DNA of 64,000 nt from Carettochelys insculpta (Eukaryota; Chordata; Testudines; Carettochelyidae): positions 79,718,298 through 79,782,297 of the forward strand of contig NC_134138.1 in assembly GCF_033958435.1 (NCBI RefSeq), written 5' to 3'. The notes under the pieces are model-generated. The model searched no databases and was not told where the DNA came from. It worked only from the letters and a program-made list of their open reading frames with translations. Shown in pieces: positions 35,086 through 46,800 of the stretch (its first letter is position 1; each line of letters starts with the position of its first letter). The translations under genes and the position numbers were made by a program.

Positions 35086-35704
35086 TAGAGCTACGTCTAC
35101 ACTACAGCTTGATTTCGAAAGGTGCCCTTTCAAAAATGAGGAATCGAAAGATTCCCTTTGGAAATAGAGCATCCATGCACAAGCAGAGACTGGTGCTGCC
35201 AATCTGCCCTTTCAAAAGGGCAAGGCACTTTTTCAAAAGACAGCATCTACACTGTCCCAAGTGCCCTTTGAAAGAAAGGGCCAGGAAACACCATGGACAG
35301 GTTCGCCTGGGGGACTAGCCCTTCTGGGTCTGCAGATGGTTACCCTCTTAAAGGGCTTCCCTACTTCCCTACAGATTCGCCCTGCACAGCACAAGGCCTG
35401 TGGAGCTGCCACAAGCCCAGCAGATGCCATTGCATACAGGGCGACAAGGAGCAGCAGCAGCAGTTGGAGTTTCTTCTGGTTGTCACCAGTGGCTTGGTCG
35501 CCCTGCTGTCCACTGCAGTGGCAGCCATCCTCCATCTCCTGCTGGGGACTGCCTCCCCAGCATGGCCATGGAACCCCTGGACCCACGTCCCCCTGCCTTC
35601 TCCATTGGGTACTTCGCCGACTCTGGAACTACCCCACTAGCTTCAAGCGGTAGAAGCGCCTGGTCATGGGGAAATGGGACAATGACAGGTGGCTCTAGAA
35701 TTGT

Positions 35705-36753
35705 GGATGCTGTGGCAGACATTCCTGGAGTTCTGCCAGTGGCTAGCGCCTGACTTGTGGCATCAGGACACCCAGATGCGGCACGCCCTCCCTGTCAAGA
35801 AGAGGCAAGTCTGTCATGGCCAAGGTCACAGTCAGGGCTGTCATCATTGAGGTAATGCAAGCTTGGGCCACACACCCACCAGGGGAAAGGAATCCCAGGA
35901 AAGGGGGCCCATCAGGGACTGGGAGCCAGGAGAGGCCTGCGTGCAGGGGACCAGGCATTCCCTGCACTCCCCCATGGGTGCATATGTCCTCTATCTCATG
36001 CAGGTGGTTCGGGCATTGAACTCCATGCTCCTGCAAATAGTGATCCATGTGGGGAACCTGGACATGGCCATCTCTGGCTTCGAAGCACTTGGGTTCTCAA
36101 ACTATTTCAATGCCCTAGATGGGACCCATATTCCAATCCATGCACCAGAACACAGCAGGGGCCAATATATCAACAAAGGGGTTGATAAAGGGGTACCACT
36201 CTGTGGTGCTCCAGGACATGGTGAACAGCAGGGGCCATTTCCTGGATATTTGTGTGGACTAGCCTGGCTGCATCCTTGATGCATGGTTTTTTAGAAGTGC
36301 TGGGCTGTGCCACCACCTGGAGGCAGGCACTTACATCCCCCAGAGGGAGGTACTTCTCGGGGACACCACGGTACCCCTGTGCGTGGAGGTGGATGCTGCC
36401 TATTCCCTCCAGCCCTATATGGGCCACCCCACTCCAGCCAGGAGCTCTTCAGGGCCTGACTAAACCATGCCTGAAACATGGTGGAGCGCACCTTTGGGCA
36501 GTTGAAGAGCTGGTGGCTCTGTTTCCTGTCACATCTGGAGGTGGGACTCCAGAATGTGCCCCAAGTGGTGACCACCTGCTGCACTCTCCATAACATTGTG
36601 GAGAGTAAGGGGGAGACATTCATCCAGAGGTGGGCAGCCAAGTCCAGGCTGGGCTACCAACAGTCAGTTGCCAAACCCAGCCACCAGATCCACCAGGAAG
36701 GGGTTCACGTACACGAGCCACTCCATGAGCACTTTGCTCAGGAGCCCCAATGA
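35705..36753 (+). pseudogene. Harbinger DDE transposase (HARBI1-like), two exons
   Basis: Exon A shows 'FLEFCQWLAPDLWHQDTQMR' and 'ALPVKKR', then a deletion in the helix-turn-helix region and 'AKVTVRAVIIE'. A donor GTAATG begins at 35,852 and an acceptor CAG ends at 36,003, giving a 152-base phase-0 intron at the same codon position as in the 20-kb copy. Exon B reads 'SGFEALGFSNYFNALDGTHI' (first catalytic D) and 'GQYINKGVDKG'. In other frames it continues 'ILDAWFFRSAGL' (second D), 'LEAGTYIPQREVLLGDTTVP', 'VERTFGQLKSWW' (catalytic E) and 'VPQVVTTCCTLHNIVESKGE'. All three acidic residues survive, but several frameshifts and stops break the protein. An AATAAA lies near 36,969. Confidence 0.8.
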
Positions 36754-36877
36754 TCACAGCCCCAGCCACCCCCAGCAGGTCACCCACACACTCCTCTTCC
36801 CCCACAGCACACTCCCCCTCCACCATCCCTTCCCCCAGGCACACAACACACAAGGGATGCGGAGAAGGGATGCAGCA

Positions 36878-36965
36878 TCTGAAGAAGTGAGTTGACTCAC
36901 GAAAGCTCATGCTCTAAACTTTTCTGTTAGTCTTTAAGGTGCCACAGGACCCTTCATTGCTGGAG
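36878..36965 (+). repeat. Penelope-like 3' tail inserted in a Harbinger relic
   Basis: Carries 'tctgaagaagtgag', 'ctcacgaaagctcatgctc' and 'gttagtctttaaggtgccac'. This matches the tail at 51,579-51,665 that follows a GIY-YIG fragment. The short stem formed by 'gtgagttgactcac' is typical of this tail. It postdates the Harbinger insertion, because it sits inside that element. Confidence 0.75.
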
Positions 36966-37108
36966 AAAATAAAGTATATTCTGTTTAACCAAATTGTGCA
37001 GTTATTAAAACCAACATAGAACAGAACCATATAACTATGTATACATGGGGAAGGGGGCAAACTATTTACATCAGAGCAGTGGACATGGGTGCGCCTAATC
37101 CGGGGGCC

Positions 37109-37602
37109 TTATTGCAGTGAAGGAGCGGAGGGCCTCAAGCCATGCTGTCCCCAGGATCCGTGGCCTCTCCTTGTTTGGGGTCCCTGGTGGGTCTGGGATG
37201 GGGCAGGGGGAACAGGGAGGTAGGGCTGGGGATCAGCCTTAGCAGGGGGATCAGCCTCGACAGGGACCTCTTCAGGAGGGGCAGTGGGAGGGGGCAGCCA
37301 GGCCAGAAGCTCCTGGAAGTTGCCTGCCACATCCCTGAGGGTCCCCATCAGCTCCCCCAAGCCATCTGCCACCAGGTCATCTTGGCCTCGTCCAGGTGGA
37401 GGCACCACTCTGCCACCTCCACCTGACACTGAATGGAGGCCTTGAGGTGGATGTCCTCGGTGCTCCTGTGCCTCTGGCCCCTCCTGGAGTGGGGACAACC
37501 TGGTGCTGGTGGCGGGGCTGGTCAGTCCCCATCTCTTGCCTCTGGGGGGGCTGTCTGGGGCCACAAAGGGTGCAAGACTTTCCTGGCCCTCTGATGGCAC
37601 AG
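37109..37602 (-). pseudogene. Harbinger Myb-type protein, exon 2
   Basis: An acceptor (pyrimidine tract plus TAG, plus-strand 37,603-37,605) precedes 'AVPSEGQE', matching 'AMPPEGW' after the acceptor at 18,093. The phase is the same. The exon is proline-rich ('WLPPPTAPPEEVPVEADPPA') with a helical 'DGLGELMGTLRDVAGNFQELL' segment, as usual for the C-terminal part. It remains open for ~165 codons. Exon 1 is missing, so it cannot make a DNA-binding protein. Confidence 0.65.
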
Positions 37603-37760
37603 CTACAAGAATGAAAAAGAAGAGAGGGACAGGCTGTGAGACCTGACCCCTGCCCTGAGGGCCACACCCCATGTCCCCCATGGGCATTGGGTGCCCATCC
37701 CCCATGTGATGTCAGGGTGGCCCTGGGTGATCATGAAGGCAGGAGGGCAGCGTGTTCCAT

Positions 37761-40700
37761 AAGAAAAAATGAAGATTTATTTCCTATGGCAGTGAAATGT
37801 ATTATGGTACTTGTGCAGTACTTCCCATTCTAAACCCTGAGAATACAACAAAAACACCCTACTCGATTCCAGCCCAATGTTGCAGACCCAACTTTGTAGT
37901 AAAGGTAAAGACTTTGATGTGGTAAATGTGTATGTGGCTCTGGAGATGTGGTTTACATGAGTACATCAGGTGTTCATGATTTCTTGCTGGCACACCCATG
38001 TCCTTCCACGTTGAAAATATGGTCACGATTCAATAAAATTATCAAAAATAGGTAAAGTTACATCAGGGCTGACAGCGAAAGACAACTAAATTTATCATCC
38101 TGCCAACATCACCTTGTTAAGACCTCAGATTTGGGCAGCACTTCAACTTCACACTTTAAGCATGTGCTGAAGCCCCTTCCTCTTGTGCAAGGAATAAGGG
38201 GCGCTTAAAACTAAGCCTGTGTGCATGAATGAGGGCTGTAAAGAACATAGTTTAATCTCAGGAAGAGATTGTTTTATTCCTTAAAAAAGTTGAGCCTAGA
38301 TTTTGTTAAAGTCGGGCTGTAATAATTGTACGGATGCATTCCTGCACGGTGCTGCAGGCCCCCAACTCCTATCAACATCAGTGAAAGCTTAGCACACTTT
38401 TTACTGCCTGGGAACAGCTTAAGGACTAATTCCTGTTCCTCTCAAGGCTGATCGCCACACTTGTTTTTCAGGAAAGTAACTAATCGGTTTTAATTCATGT
38501 CTTTGTTGTACTACTGCAGTACGTGTGTAGACAATCTTATTTTCAAATAAAAGTGTCCTGTTTTGATTTTTGCTGAAGTTAGTTACGAAATGAAAACAAA
38601 TGTAGTTATTTTGCTGCAGGTCTGCGTGTAGGTCAACCCTCAGAGACACAGTTCTAATTAAGGTTCTGATTCACTATTCAGGGACTGCTTAACAATGTTT
38701 CCCCCAGTGAATGTTATGCAAAATCTGTTTCACATATTCAGTAAGGTACAATTCACTGACAAGAGCATGTGCTTAATAACTATAATTTCCCTTAAAGTCA
38801 TTTAGTGGAGAAAACAGTGGAGGAAATCTAGAAGTCTGTGTTTCCACTTGAACTAATTGACCTCATTGGCTATTACAACAACATTTGGATTATTCTGTTA
38901 TTAGAGACTTGCTGCTGGATTCCTCAGTTTGCATGAAGGACCAGACGTGTGGTATTGCTTTCGAAGTTTAAGCAGATTGACTGTACTCAGAAGTATTGAA
39001 TCTCTAATGGAAAAGGGGGCAAACTTATCCAGGCAAATCCAGCTAAAAGATACCCCCCATGAATAACAGAAAGGTTCAGTGACTAATGCTGCTAATGTTT
39101 TGCCTTTACAAGATCAAATAAAATTGACTACCTCTGCTTTAAAAAGGCCGTAGCCACAGAAAAGCCATTGGAATGGATATTTCCTTTATGGAAAAGTAGT
39201 GGTTTAGATTTATTTTTGGAAAATTCTCATTAAATGACAATTTTCAGGAACTGTTAAGAAAACATAGTCAAAACAAAAGTGATGTGAAAGGCATTCCATT
39301 CAGTCTGAAATTCACATTTATGATTACTAACATTGGCATGTTTTATTGCTACAGTGTCTGAAATATTCCCCCCAACCCCAAAAAGAAGGAAATGTTTTAT
39401 TTTCCAGGCATCTATAGGGTTTTTTATTATTATTATTTCAGATATGATCAGTGTTGAGTTTGTTAGTTCTCCAATGTACTGCTGCAAAGTGTATTATTCC
39501 ATCTGCTTAAAAATGAAAACACATGAAATGAGCTATTTTGAAATGAGCTATTTCCATCTGAAAGGAAAATAGTTTTTATGCAAGTAAATCTTATCTGGTT
39601 ACAATTACACATATATCGAAAAGGAGAAAATATAAATTCATTGGTTATCCATAACTGAAGCAAGGTGTGGGGTGATTTTTGAAACCAATGCAGCTCTGAA
39701 TATTGGAAATTCCACAGACAGAAGAACAAGTTGGTTTTGGCTTTATTTTATGTGAGCGACACTCCAATACAAGGAAAGATTTTGTTTTGTTTTAACAGAG
39801 CTTATATGTAACCCATGAAATGCAAACTTCTCACAGTTCCAAATTTTGCTTCAGTATTATACACCCTTGCTCCTACAACTAGTCTTACATAGTTAGTCTT
39901 ACACCGGACTATTCACATTAATAGGAACTGCAATGTCAGGCCCTGTAAAGAACCAACCAGCAAGTCCTTTAGTCGTCACAAATTCAACACTGATAGTCTG
40001 TTCAGTGATTTCATTACACATCTGGTACCTTGCAACTGTCAACATTTGTATATCATGGTGGGTGCACACAGATCCACATGCTTGCACTGCGGCTTGTTTT
40101 CTTCCCTTTTCCTCCAGCTATAGAGGCTTCAGTCCCCAAATACCCACTAAATCTGTCAACACCTTCACTCCTCTGTAACAAAAGCCAATGTCTAAAGTTC
40201 ATCAGTTGCAGCAGCTAATCATATTTCCATATTTCAGTTGTGTGTGAGCCATTCTCAGAACAATGATTCTGTAGTTCAGTGCTGTTCAGTGATTTAACTT
40301 TTGTGAACCAAAAAATCAATAGCAATCATTTTGCTTACCATGCCCTTTAAAAACAACATTTGTCACACTTTGTTTCATAGCCTCATAGACTCATCTCCTT
40401 GGGGGATACCAAAACAGATACATTAAGAATAAAGTGTTGGTGATATGTACAGGAGGTTGATAAATATTTTCCACCTCCTCTGTTCACTGGGGGGGAAAGA
40501 ATTAAAAAGCAATGTTAGCCTTTGTCCACTGACAACCCTTCGCCTACTGTGCATCTTGGACAATCTTATTATGTGTGCAATCAGATCCTTATGAGTGCCT
40601 CGGTGACTTGCCAAAGCAAAAATGTGATTTCAGTTAGGAACCAATTTCAGCTGGGATGAAGGAAGATTAAGAAAAATATATGTTAATCCCTCACAGAGGC

Positions 40701-40864
40701 CACACTTAACAAGCTGAGGTAAATATATGGACCCTGTAGAGTCATTTCATTAAAACAATGAAGCCTTTTGATGAAGGTGCAGCTCATCTTTGCATCAAAA
40801 AAGCTGTTAATGATGCAAACGTGCATGCATCTCATTCCTTAAAACTGCAATAAGGCAGAGCAAT
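37761..40864. other. Unannotated stretch, nothing recognised
   Basis: AT-rich non-coding sequence. A 16-base direct duplication ('tgaaatgagctatttt') sits at about 39,526-39,554. No other feature supported. Confidence 0.45.
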
Positions 40865-41062
40865 GCATCTGTAATGCTGACAGACCCAGGTTGCTAGCCC
40901 TAGCGATAGAACCTGTGAGGATAGAGTCTAAAGCCCTGCGCTCTACCACATGAGCTAAAGGCCAGCTGGCTCTCAGGGGAGGCTGTAGAGCAGAGACTTC
41001 ACTCATCCCAGATGAGGTCTCAGTGCCTCTGGGTACAACACATCCATAGCTATTCTTTGGTT
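40865..41062 (-). repeat. tRNA-derived SINE, minus strand
   Basis: Same family and orientation as 23,195-23,395. In reverse it reads 'TTTAGCTCATGTGGTAGAGC' (box A type), 'GCAGGGCTTTAGACTC' and 'CAGGTTCTATCGC' (box B type). It continues with 'gaggcactgagacctcatc'-type body sequence. Confidence 0.75.
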
Positions 41063-41262
41063 GACTCATGAGAGAGAGCTCTGGAAAGAATGATGATGCA
41101 TACCTCAACAATGTAAATCGTCCTCAGACTGAAACAAATCTCTAACATGCCAAATGATGCAGAGGCAAAAACTCATTTTTTTTCCAAGTTCCACTGATCC
41201 ACTTCCGTAGGTGACGTCACTTTAATGTAGGACATAGTGCTATGTCATTCTGCAACACGATA

Positions 41263-41952
41263 CAGGTTGAGACTCCCAAAACCAGTATTCTCTTGGCCGG
41301 CAACATCCATCATCTGAAAGGACCACAGATGTTACTGGACCAGTGATGCCATGGAGGGAATTTAGTACAGAGAGCCTGGCTGCCTTGGGAAGGGGAGCCC
41401 AGAGAGGCATGTGTCCCTGGCCAGAGGCACAACCACCCTCAGGGGTCCAAGGCTGCACCCGGTGCCTGCAGAGCTGGGGTTGCGCTGACAGCCTGGCTGT
41501 GGCTGCACTAATCTCTGTGGGACTGGGGCCAGAGCCAGCAGCCTGGATTGAGCTACAGCCGGTCTCTGTGGGGCCAGGGCCAGGCCAGTAGCTTGGCTTG
41601 TGCCAAAACAGTCTGGCAGCCTCAGGGGCCATGCCGGCAGCACAGTGAGGGCTAAGCCGGTGCCACAACAGCTGACACCTGCAGCACTTGGACTATTTCT
41701 GAAGGCTGGCCAGGGTTGGAGCGATCTGTGTGGCCGGCAGACCCAGGTGGCCAGATTGGTGTCGGCCAGGCAGGGGCAGAGGTCCAGGAAGGACATAAGG
41801 GGGCCCTACAGCTGGAGCTGGGGGGAAGGTGTCAAAAGAAGAGCTGGCAGCAGACTAGGTGGACAGAGCAGGGCACCACCCTTCATACGGCAAATTCCTT
41901 CATCCAGGACCAGTTGGGTCCCACGGTTACTGTATGAGGTAGGAGGAACCCG
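41263..41952. mobile_element. Probable pogo/Tigger-type TIR element, GC-rich core
   Basis: Starts TA-CAGGTTGAGACTCCC and ends GGAACCCG-TA. The termini are only partly complementary but have the CAGGTT-type ends and TA flanks of this group. The next internal parts 'ggccggcaacatccatcatc' and 'cggcaaattccttcatccag' suit subterminal regions of such elements. The core is GC-rich with loosely repeated 'ggggccaggg', 'gccagagccagcagcctgg' blocks. Open frames across it are compositional. Confidence 0.5.
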
Positions 41953-44313
41953 TATATAATTTCAGGTAAGGCTATAACCTCCCTTACTACAATTTGTGTC
42001 CTGCACAACACTGAACATTTAAACAATGTGATAGACCATGTAAATATAAGAGTCAGCCTGATCTTGCCATCAGTTAAGGTAACAGTAGCCATTGTGAATG
42101 ACATAGAGAAATCATGCAAAAGTAACATTCTTGCTCACAGATCAGGAATGGCTTACATTCACCTAAACTATCTGCATGCAGTTCAGTAGCTAGAAATAAA
42201 GTTTTGTCAGGTGCAATGAAACTTTCAGTTCTGCATGTCGCATGCTATACGTCTACTAACCTACAGTGGCAGCCCATGATGAAGACTTCTGGAAGTGAAA
42301 TCAACTGTTTATGGGATGAACTTAGTTAACTTCTTGGGTGATGACACACAATGTACATTCAGGGGCTGGGCACCATTACTTTTAATGAAAGACTAGGATG
42401 TACATCCAAAAGTTTTATAGATGATGAGTTAATGGATATGCTTCATACTTCCCCAAGGCACTAAATTAGTAAAATGGCAACTTCAGAATCAAACAGCTTG
42501 CATTAGTAATACAATATACCTACTGTGGGAGGGGCATCGTAATAAATGTTTTTAATATGAATGAAATCACAAACAACCAGAACAATTAAAATGCAAGTAG
42601 TCTAAAAATGCAAAAATAAGTAAATATAAAGCCATCTTCGTTGGATTGTACAATAGTTCCTTTCACTGCATCACCATTCTGTGTTGTATGAAAAGAAAAA
42701 GAATCAAAGCAAAAAGGGAAGAGAAGAAGAGCGTATAAAATATGAGGAAAAAATGACATGTCAAGCAAATTATTACCACATATAGTCACCATATACCAAT
42801 CTATAATGGATTTATGTGTTCCCATGCTGACAGCATTGTAGTTCACAATGACCTAAAATGGATCTGGATGATGGGGGAGGACAGTTCATTGTAAACTTGC
42901 TTGCTCACAACAGCCTTGTGAAGGAAAAAGAAGGTAAGGGGCTCAGCAATATACCATATGTAAAACTAGGAATTCTGTAGCATGTGTTGGGTCATAACTC
43001 AGTCATAAGGGACATTAATTAAGGTACTTAAGCAAATGCATAATTTTCAGCAAGCAAGCGCTCCTATTGTTCAACCTATTTAAGCAAGGGTTTAAGAGCT
43101 TTTCTGCACTGAGGCCAAAAGGCCAGTTCTGTCTTCAGTTACACCCCTCCAAGCCGCTCTGAGATTCCTAAATTTAGGACCCATATAAACAAATCACATT
43201 CTCTCTACCCTGAATTATCTAGCTATCCACAAGTAGTTGCTTCAGTCCGCTGACAACTCAGTATTTTGCTTACAAGTTACCATCCAAAATTATGCGTCTC
43301 AAATGTAGAAGCCAGAAAAGCTATTGGGTTTATTTGTTTATTTATTTATGGTTGGGGTTTGGGATAGTCTATTATACAAAGTTAATCTTGTAGAACAGAG
43401 ACTCCAGTAAATAGTCACTCATTCAAGGCTCTGTCTTTCAGCCTTTGTTGGACAAGTTTTCTGTTATGGTTGGCAGTGCTGAGCTAGCCACTAGTTATTG
43501 TTTTTCTTCAGAAATTAATTTCCTGTTTTCTTTTGGGGCAAAATCCTGAAGTCTTTACTTAGGCATTGCTCCCAGTGAAATCAAGGAGTTTTACCTGTGT
43601 TAAAGACTGAATAGAAGATGCAGAGAATCAGTAGTGCAGGAATAATTTTTAGAGACAGGTGTGGAGGGTGTGGGTTGTTATTCAAGCCAGGGAGAACAGC
43701 CACCCACCAGCACCCTTAGCTCCAGCACTTATGAATAGGAGTTCAGCATCTCAGTCAATGTTCTCCATGAAAAGCCAGAGACCCTCTCCCTGGCCCCTCC
43801 CTCAGACAGCTGATAGTATTCAAATTCCCTCCCTCCCTCTACGGGGTCAGGCTGTACTGTCAATTCTAATATAATAAACTTCAGCTAAATTATTTCTACG
43901 CCAGCTTGTTTATTATAGTATTTCTCTGTAAGACTTCCAACCAGACCCAGTTCCCTCTGGCACAAACAGGCAATCCAGACATCCCACCTTCTCCTATATC
44001 CTGGTTGGAGCTAATTGGACCCACCTGTCAGCATGGTTCAGCAGTAGATACCAACCATGAACCATAATGCAGGCTTTTAGTATAGTGACCTAGGCTGGCT
44101 GGGCAGAAGAGCTCACTATTTCTATACAGGGCTTCTGTCTCTTATTTGCGTACTCATTTGCTGCTAAGAATTTAAACAGCTCTCTCTTTTCACTGATGTA
44201 GCTTTGTGCAATACGTTCACCTGAAACAGTCCATAAAGAATACTGTAAAGTTTATCTTATCTCAATTCCACCAGACCGCATGTAAAAATAACTGTTTCTC
44301 TTAACTTTTTAAT
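41953..44313. other. Unannotated stretch, nothing recognised
   Basis: AT-rich sequence with a short (TTTA)n patch at 43,330-43,350. No gene or repeat family supported. Confidence 0.45.
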
Positions 44314-44680
44314 TGGGGCAATCGATTAATTGCAGTTAACTCACACGGTTAACTGAAAAAAATTAATCAGAATTAATTGCAGTTTTAACTCTACTGTTAA
44401 ACAACAGAATAGCAATTAAAATGGATTAAAACTTTTTTTACCTTTTTTTACATTTTCATATAATCTGATTTAAATCACAACATAGAATACAAAGTATTAA
44501 GTTCTCACCTTTCATTATTATTTTATTATAATATTTGCTCTGTAAAAGTGATAAAGAAAAGAAATTATATTTTTCAATTCACCTCATACAAACTCTTTAT
44601 CATAAAAATGCAATTTACAAGTGTAGATTTTTTTTGTTATATAACTGCACTAAAAAAACACCCAGTGTAAAACTTTAGAG

Positions 44681-44872
44681 CATGGGCGTCCAACATTTTG
44701 GCTTGCCTGGGCCGCATTGAGTGAAGATAGTCTTAGGCTGCGTACAAAACATATAATATAGTTAATGTATATAAATCACATAATAATGTTAAAAGTTTAC
44801 AATTTTGTGGGTCCTCATTACTAGCTGTCCAGGGCCACATGCGGCCCGCGGGCCGCGGGTTGGACACGCCTG
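44681..44872. mobile_element. hAT-type MITE with exact 8-bp target duplication
   Basis: Ends CATGGGCGTCCAACATTTTG and, in reverse, CAGGCGTGTCCAACCCGCGG. CTTTAGAG flanks it exactly on both sides (44,673-44,680 and 44,873-44,880). Removing the element restores the older hAT sequence 'aaactttagagcctacaag', which proves insertion into it. No coding capacity. A palindromic 'gcggcccgcgggccgc' sits at the right end. Confidence 0.93.
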
Positions 44873-45179
44873 CTTTAGAGCCTACAAGTCCACTCAATCC
44901 TACTTCTTGTTCAGCCAATTGCTAAGACAAACCAGTCTGTTAAATTTACAGGGGAAAATGCAGCCCACTCTTTCTGATTTACAGTGTCAGCAGAAAGTGA
45001 GAATAGGCATTTGCATGGCATTTCTGTCATTGGCTTTGCCTGGTGTTTATATTCCAGCGAGAACTGTATGTCTCTGGCTCTCTTTGAATCTGCATTCTAC
45101 AATATATTTCATGCTGTGGTATTCTCAGATGATGACTGAGCACATGCTTGTTTTAAGAATATTTTGTCTGTGCGTTGAC

Positions 45180-45660
45180 AAAACACAAAGCAGGTACCAA
45201 TGTGAGATTTCTAAAAATAGCTACAGCACTCCACTGAAGATTTAAGAATATGATGGGCCTTCCAAAATTTCAGAGGAAAGTGGTTTGGAGCATGCTTTCA
45301 GAAGTCTTAAAAGAGGAACATTCTAATGCAGAAATTACAGAACCCAAACCACCAAAAAAGAAAAATCAACCTTCTGCTGGTGGCATCTGACATAGATGAT
45401 GATAATGAACATGCATCTGTCTGCTCTGCTTTGGACTGTTATTGAGCAGAACCTGTCATCAGCATGGAATGGTGGTTGAAGCATGGAGGGACACATGAAA
45501 GGTTAATGTATCTGGCACATAAAAGTCTTGCCAGCTAAAACAGTACCGTGCGTACTCATATTCTCACTTGCAGAAGATTGTGAAGAAGAAGTGGGCAGCA
45601 TTATCGCCTGCAAATGTAAACAAGCTTGTTTACCTGAGTGATTGCCTGAACAAGATGTAG
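45180..45660 (+). pseudogene. hAT transposase C-terminal region, with hATC dimerisation part
   Basis: Reading across frames: 'GTNVRFLKIATAL', 'WSMLSEVLKEEHSNAEITEP', 'PPKKK', 'SMEWWLKHGGTHERLMYLAH', 'ALSPANVNKL'-like sequence and a final 'CLNKM' with stop at 45,658-45,660. The 'EWW.KH...LA' block is the start of the hATC dimerisation domain shared by hAT transposases. Several stops and small indels are present, and the N-terminal zinc finger and RNase H-like core are not identifiable upstream. Dead. Confidence 0.65.
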
Positions 45661-45854
45661 GACTGAGTGAACTTGTAGGCTCTAAAGTTTTACATGGTTT
45701 TATTGTTAATAAAGTTAATTTTGTAGATGTCTACATTTGTAAATTCAATTTTAGCAATAAAAAGACTACACTGCAGTACTTGTATTAGATGAATTGAAAA
45801 AATGCTATTTATTTTATTTTTCATGGGGCAAATATTTGTAATCAAAGATAAACA

Positions 45855-46217
45855 CAGTAGGGTCCCAACATTCACAAGGGTTCGGTGTTAAGAACCCTCG
45901 CGAATGTTGAATTTTGCAAATCCAGCGAAGCAGCAGCCGCTGGTGCTCCCTGCCCGGAGCCTCAGTGAGGCGGTGGCTGCTGGTGCTCCCCACCTGGAGC
46001 CCTGGGAAGCAGCGCCTGCCTGCGCTACCTCCCCCAGAGCCTTGGGAATCGGTAGCCACCGGTGCTCCTGCCCAGGGCCCCGGGAAAGTGGTGACTGCCA
46101 GCACTTCCTGCCCCAGAGCCCTGGGAAAGCAGCAGCTGCTGGCGCTCCCCGCTCCAGAGCCCAGGAAGCAGCTGCTCACAAATAATTGAACTTGCAATGA
46201 ATGTGGGGACCTTGCTG
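45855..46217. mobile_element. pogo/Tigger-type MITE with GC-rich repetitive core
   Basis: Starts CAGTAGGGTCCCAACATTCA and ends, in reverse, CAGCAAGGTCCCCACATTCA. A TA follows the right end; the left flank is CA, probably mutated TA. Inside is a degenerate ~50-60-base repeat ('gctggtgctccc', 'gagccctgggaa', several times). It is inserted in the 3' UTR-like part of the hAT element, between 'aaagataaa' and 'aaagtgagca'. Confidence 0.75.
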
Positions 46218-46639
46218 TACAAAGTGAGCATTGTATATTTTGTATTCTGTGTTGTAACTTAAATCAGTGTATTTGAAAATGTAGAAAACCTCAAAAGGTG
46301 TTTAAATAAATGGTATTCTGTTACTGTTTGCCAGTCCAATTAATATTGTGATTAATCATAATTGCTTTAATCACTTTATAGCTCTATTTTAATTGAATTT
46401 AAATCAATTAGCTTTGAGTGGAAATATAGCTTCATCATGGTTTCAGTCTTGCTAGTGATCTTGCAAAATTAAGCTGCTGTACTGTTCTAATTCAGTAAAA
46501 ACATTGTCTTTATTCTAATGGAAAACTTCTGCCTCCCAGGAGAATCAGGGAGTGAAATGAGCAGAACTCAGCTTGAAACAGGAGATGTGGACTTGCTTAC
46601 ATACTTTCGGCTTAGCTGAGCCCTGATGTAAGCAGACAA

Positions 46640-46800
46640 GGCTCCTACTGCATTGAATCTGATTAAGTGGATCATACCCACAGAAGCTCATTATCTAATA
46701 AATAAAATAGTTAGTCTTTAAGGTACTATAGGACTGCTTGTTTGTTTGTTTATTTGTGAAGCTGCAGAATAACACAGCTGCCCCTCTGAGACTACTGCAT
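46640..46800 (+). repeat. Penelope-like/SINE 3' tail
   Basis: Shows 'gtggatcatacccacagaagctc', 'ttagtctttaaggtactata' and 'ggactgcttgtttg', then 'cagaataacacagctgcccc'. Same tail plan as 36,878 and 51,579, more diverged, with a small (TTTG)n expansion. Confidence 0.65.

Larger units (their letters stand above)
35089..37760. mobile_element. Second PIF/Harbinger relic, opposite orientation
   Basis: Starts at GCTACGTCTACACTACAGC and 'gatttcgaaaggtgcc'. It carries the transposase on the plus strand and exon 2 of the Myb-type gene on the minus strand, so the convergent arrangement of 17-20.8 kb is repeated in mirror image. The right end with Myb exon 1 and the terminal repeat is missing after ~37,750. 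A retroelement tail is inserted between the two genes at 36,878. Confidence 0.75.
44314..46385 (+). mobile_element. Old hAT DNA transposon, near full length, with two insertions
   Basis: The left part has 'attaattgcagttaactcac' and 'aaaattaatcagaattaatt'. The right part ends 'attaatcataattgctttaa' with 'atagctct', which approximates an inverted partner. Between them, in order: 'agagcctacaagtccactca', a decayed transposase (45,180-45,660), 'aaataaatggtattctgtta' and the AT-rich ends. I recognise the order from an abundant turtle hAT family. The 44,681-44,872 and 45,855-46,217 elements are later insertions. Confidence 0.7.

Noticed and set aside
35233..35653. Several 110-130-codon frames at the start of the second Harbinger relic
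   Set aside because: Low-complexity, alternative-frame translations of the element's 5' region; no recognisable domain.
41362..41796. 144-codon minus-strand frame
   Set aside because: Lies in the GC-rich core of a TIR element with repeated words; composition explains the openness.
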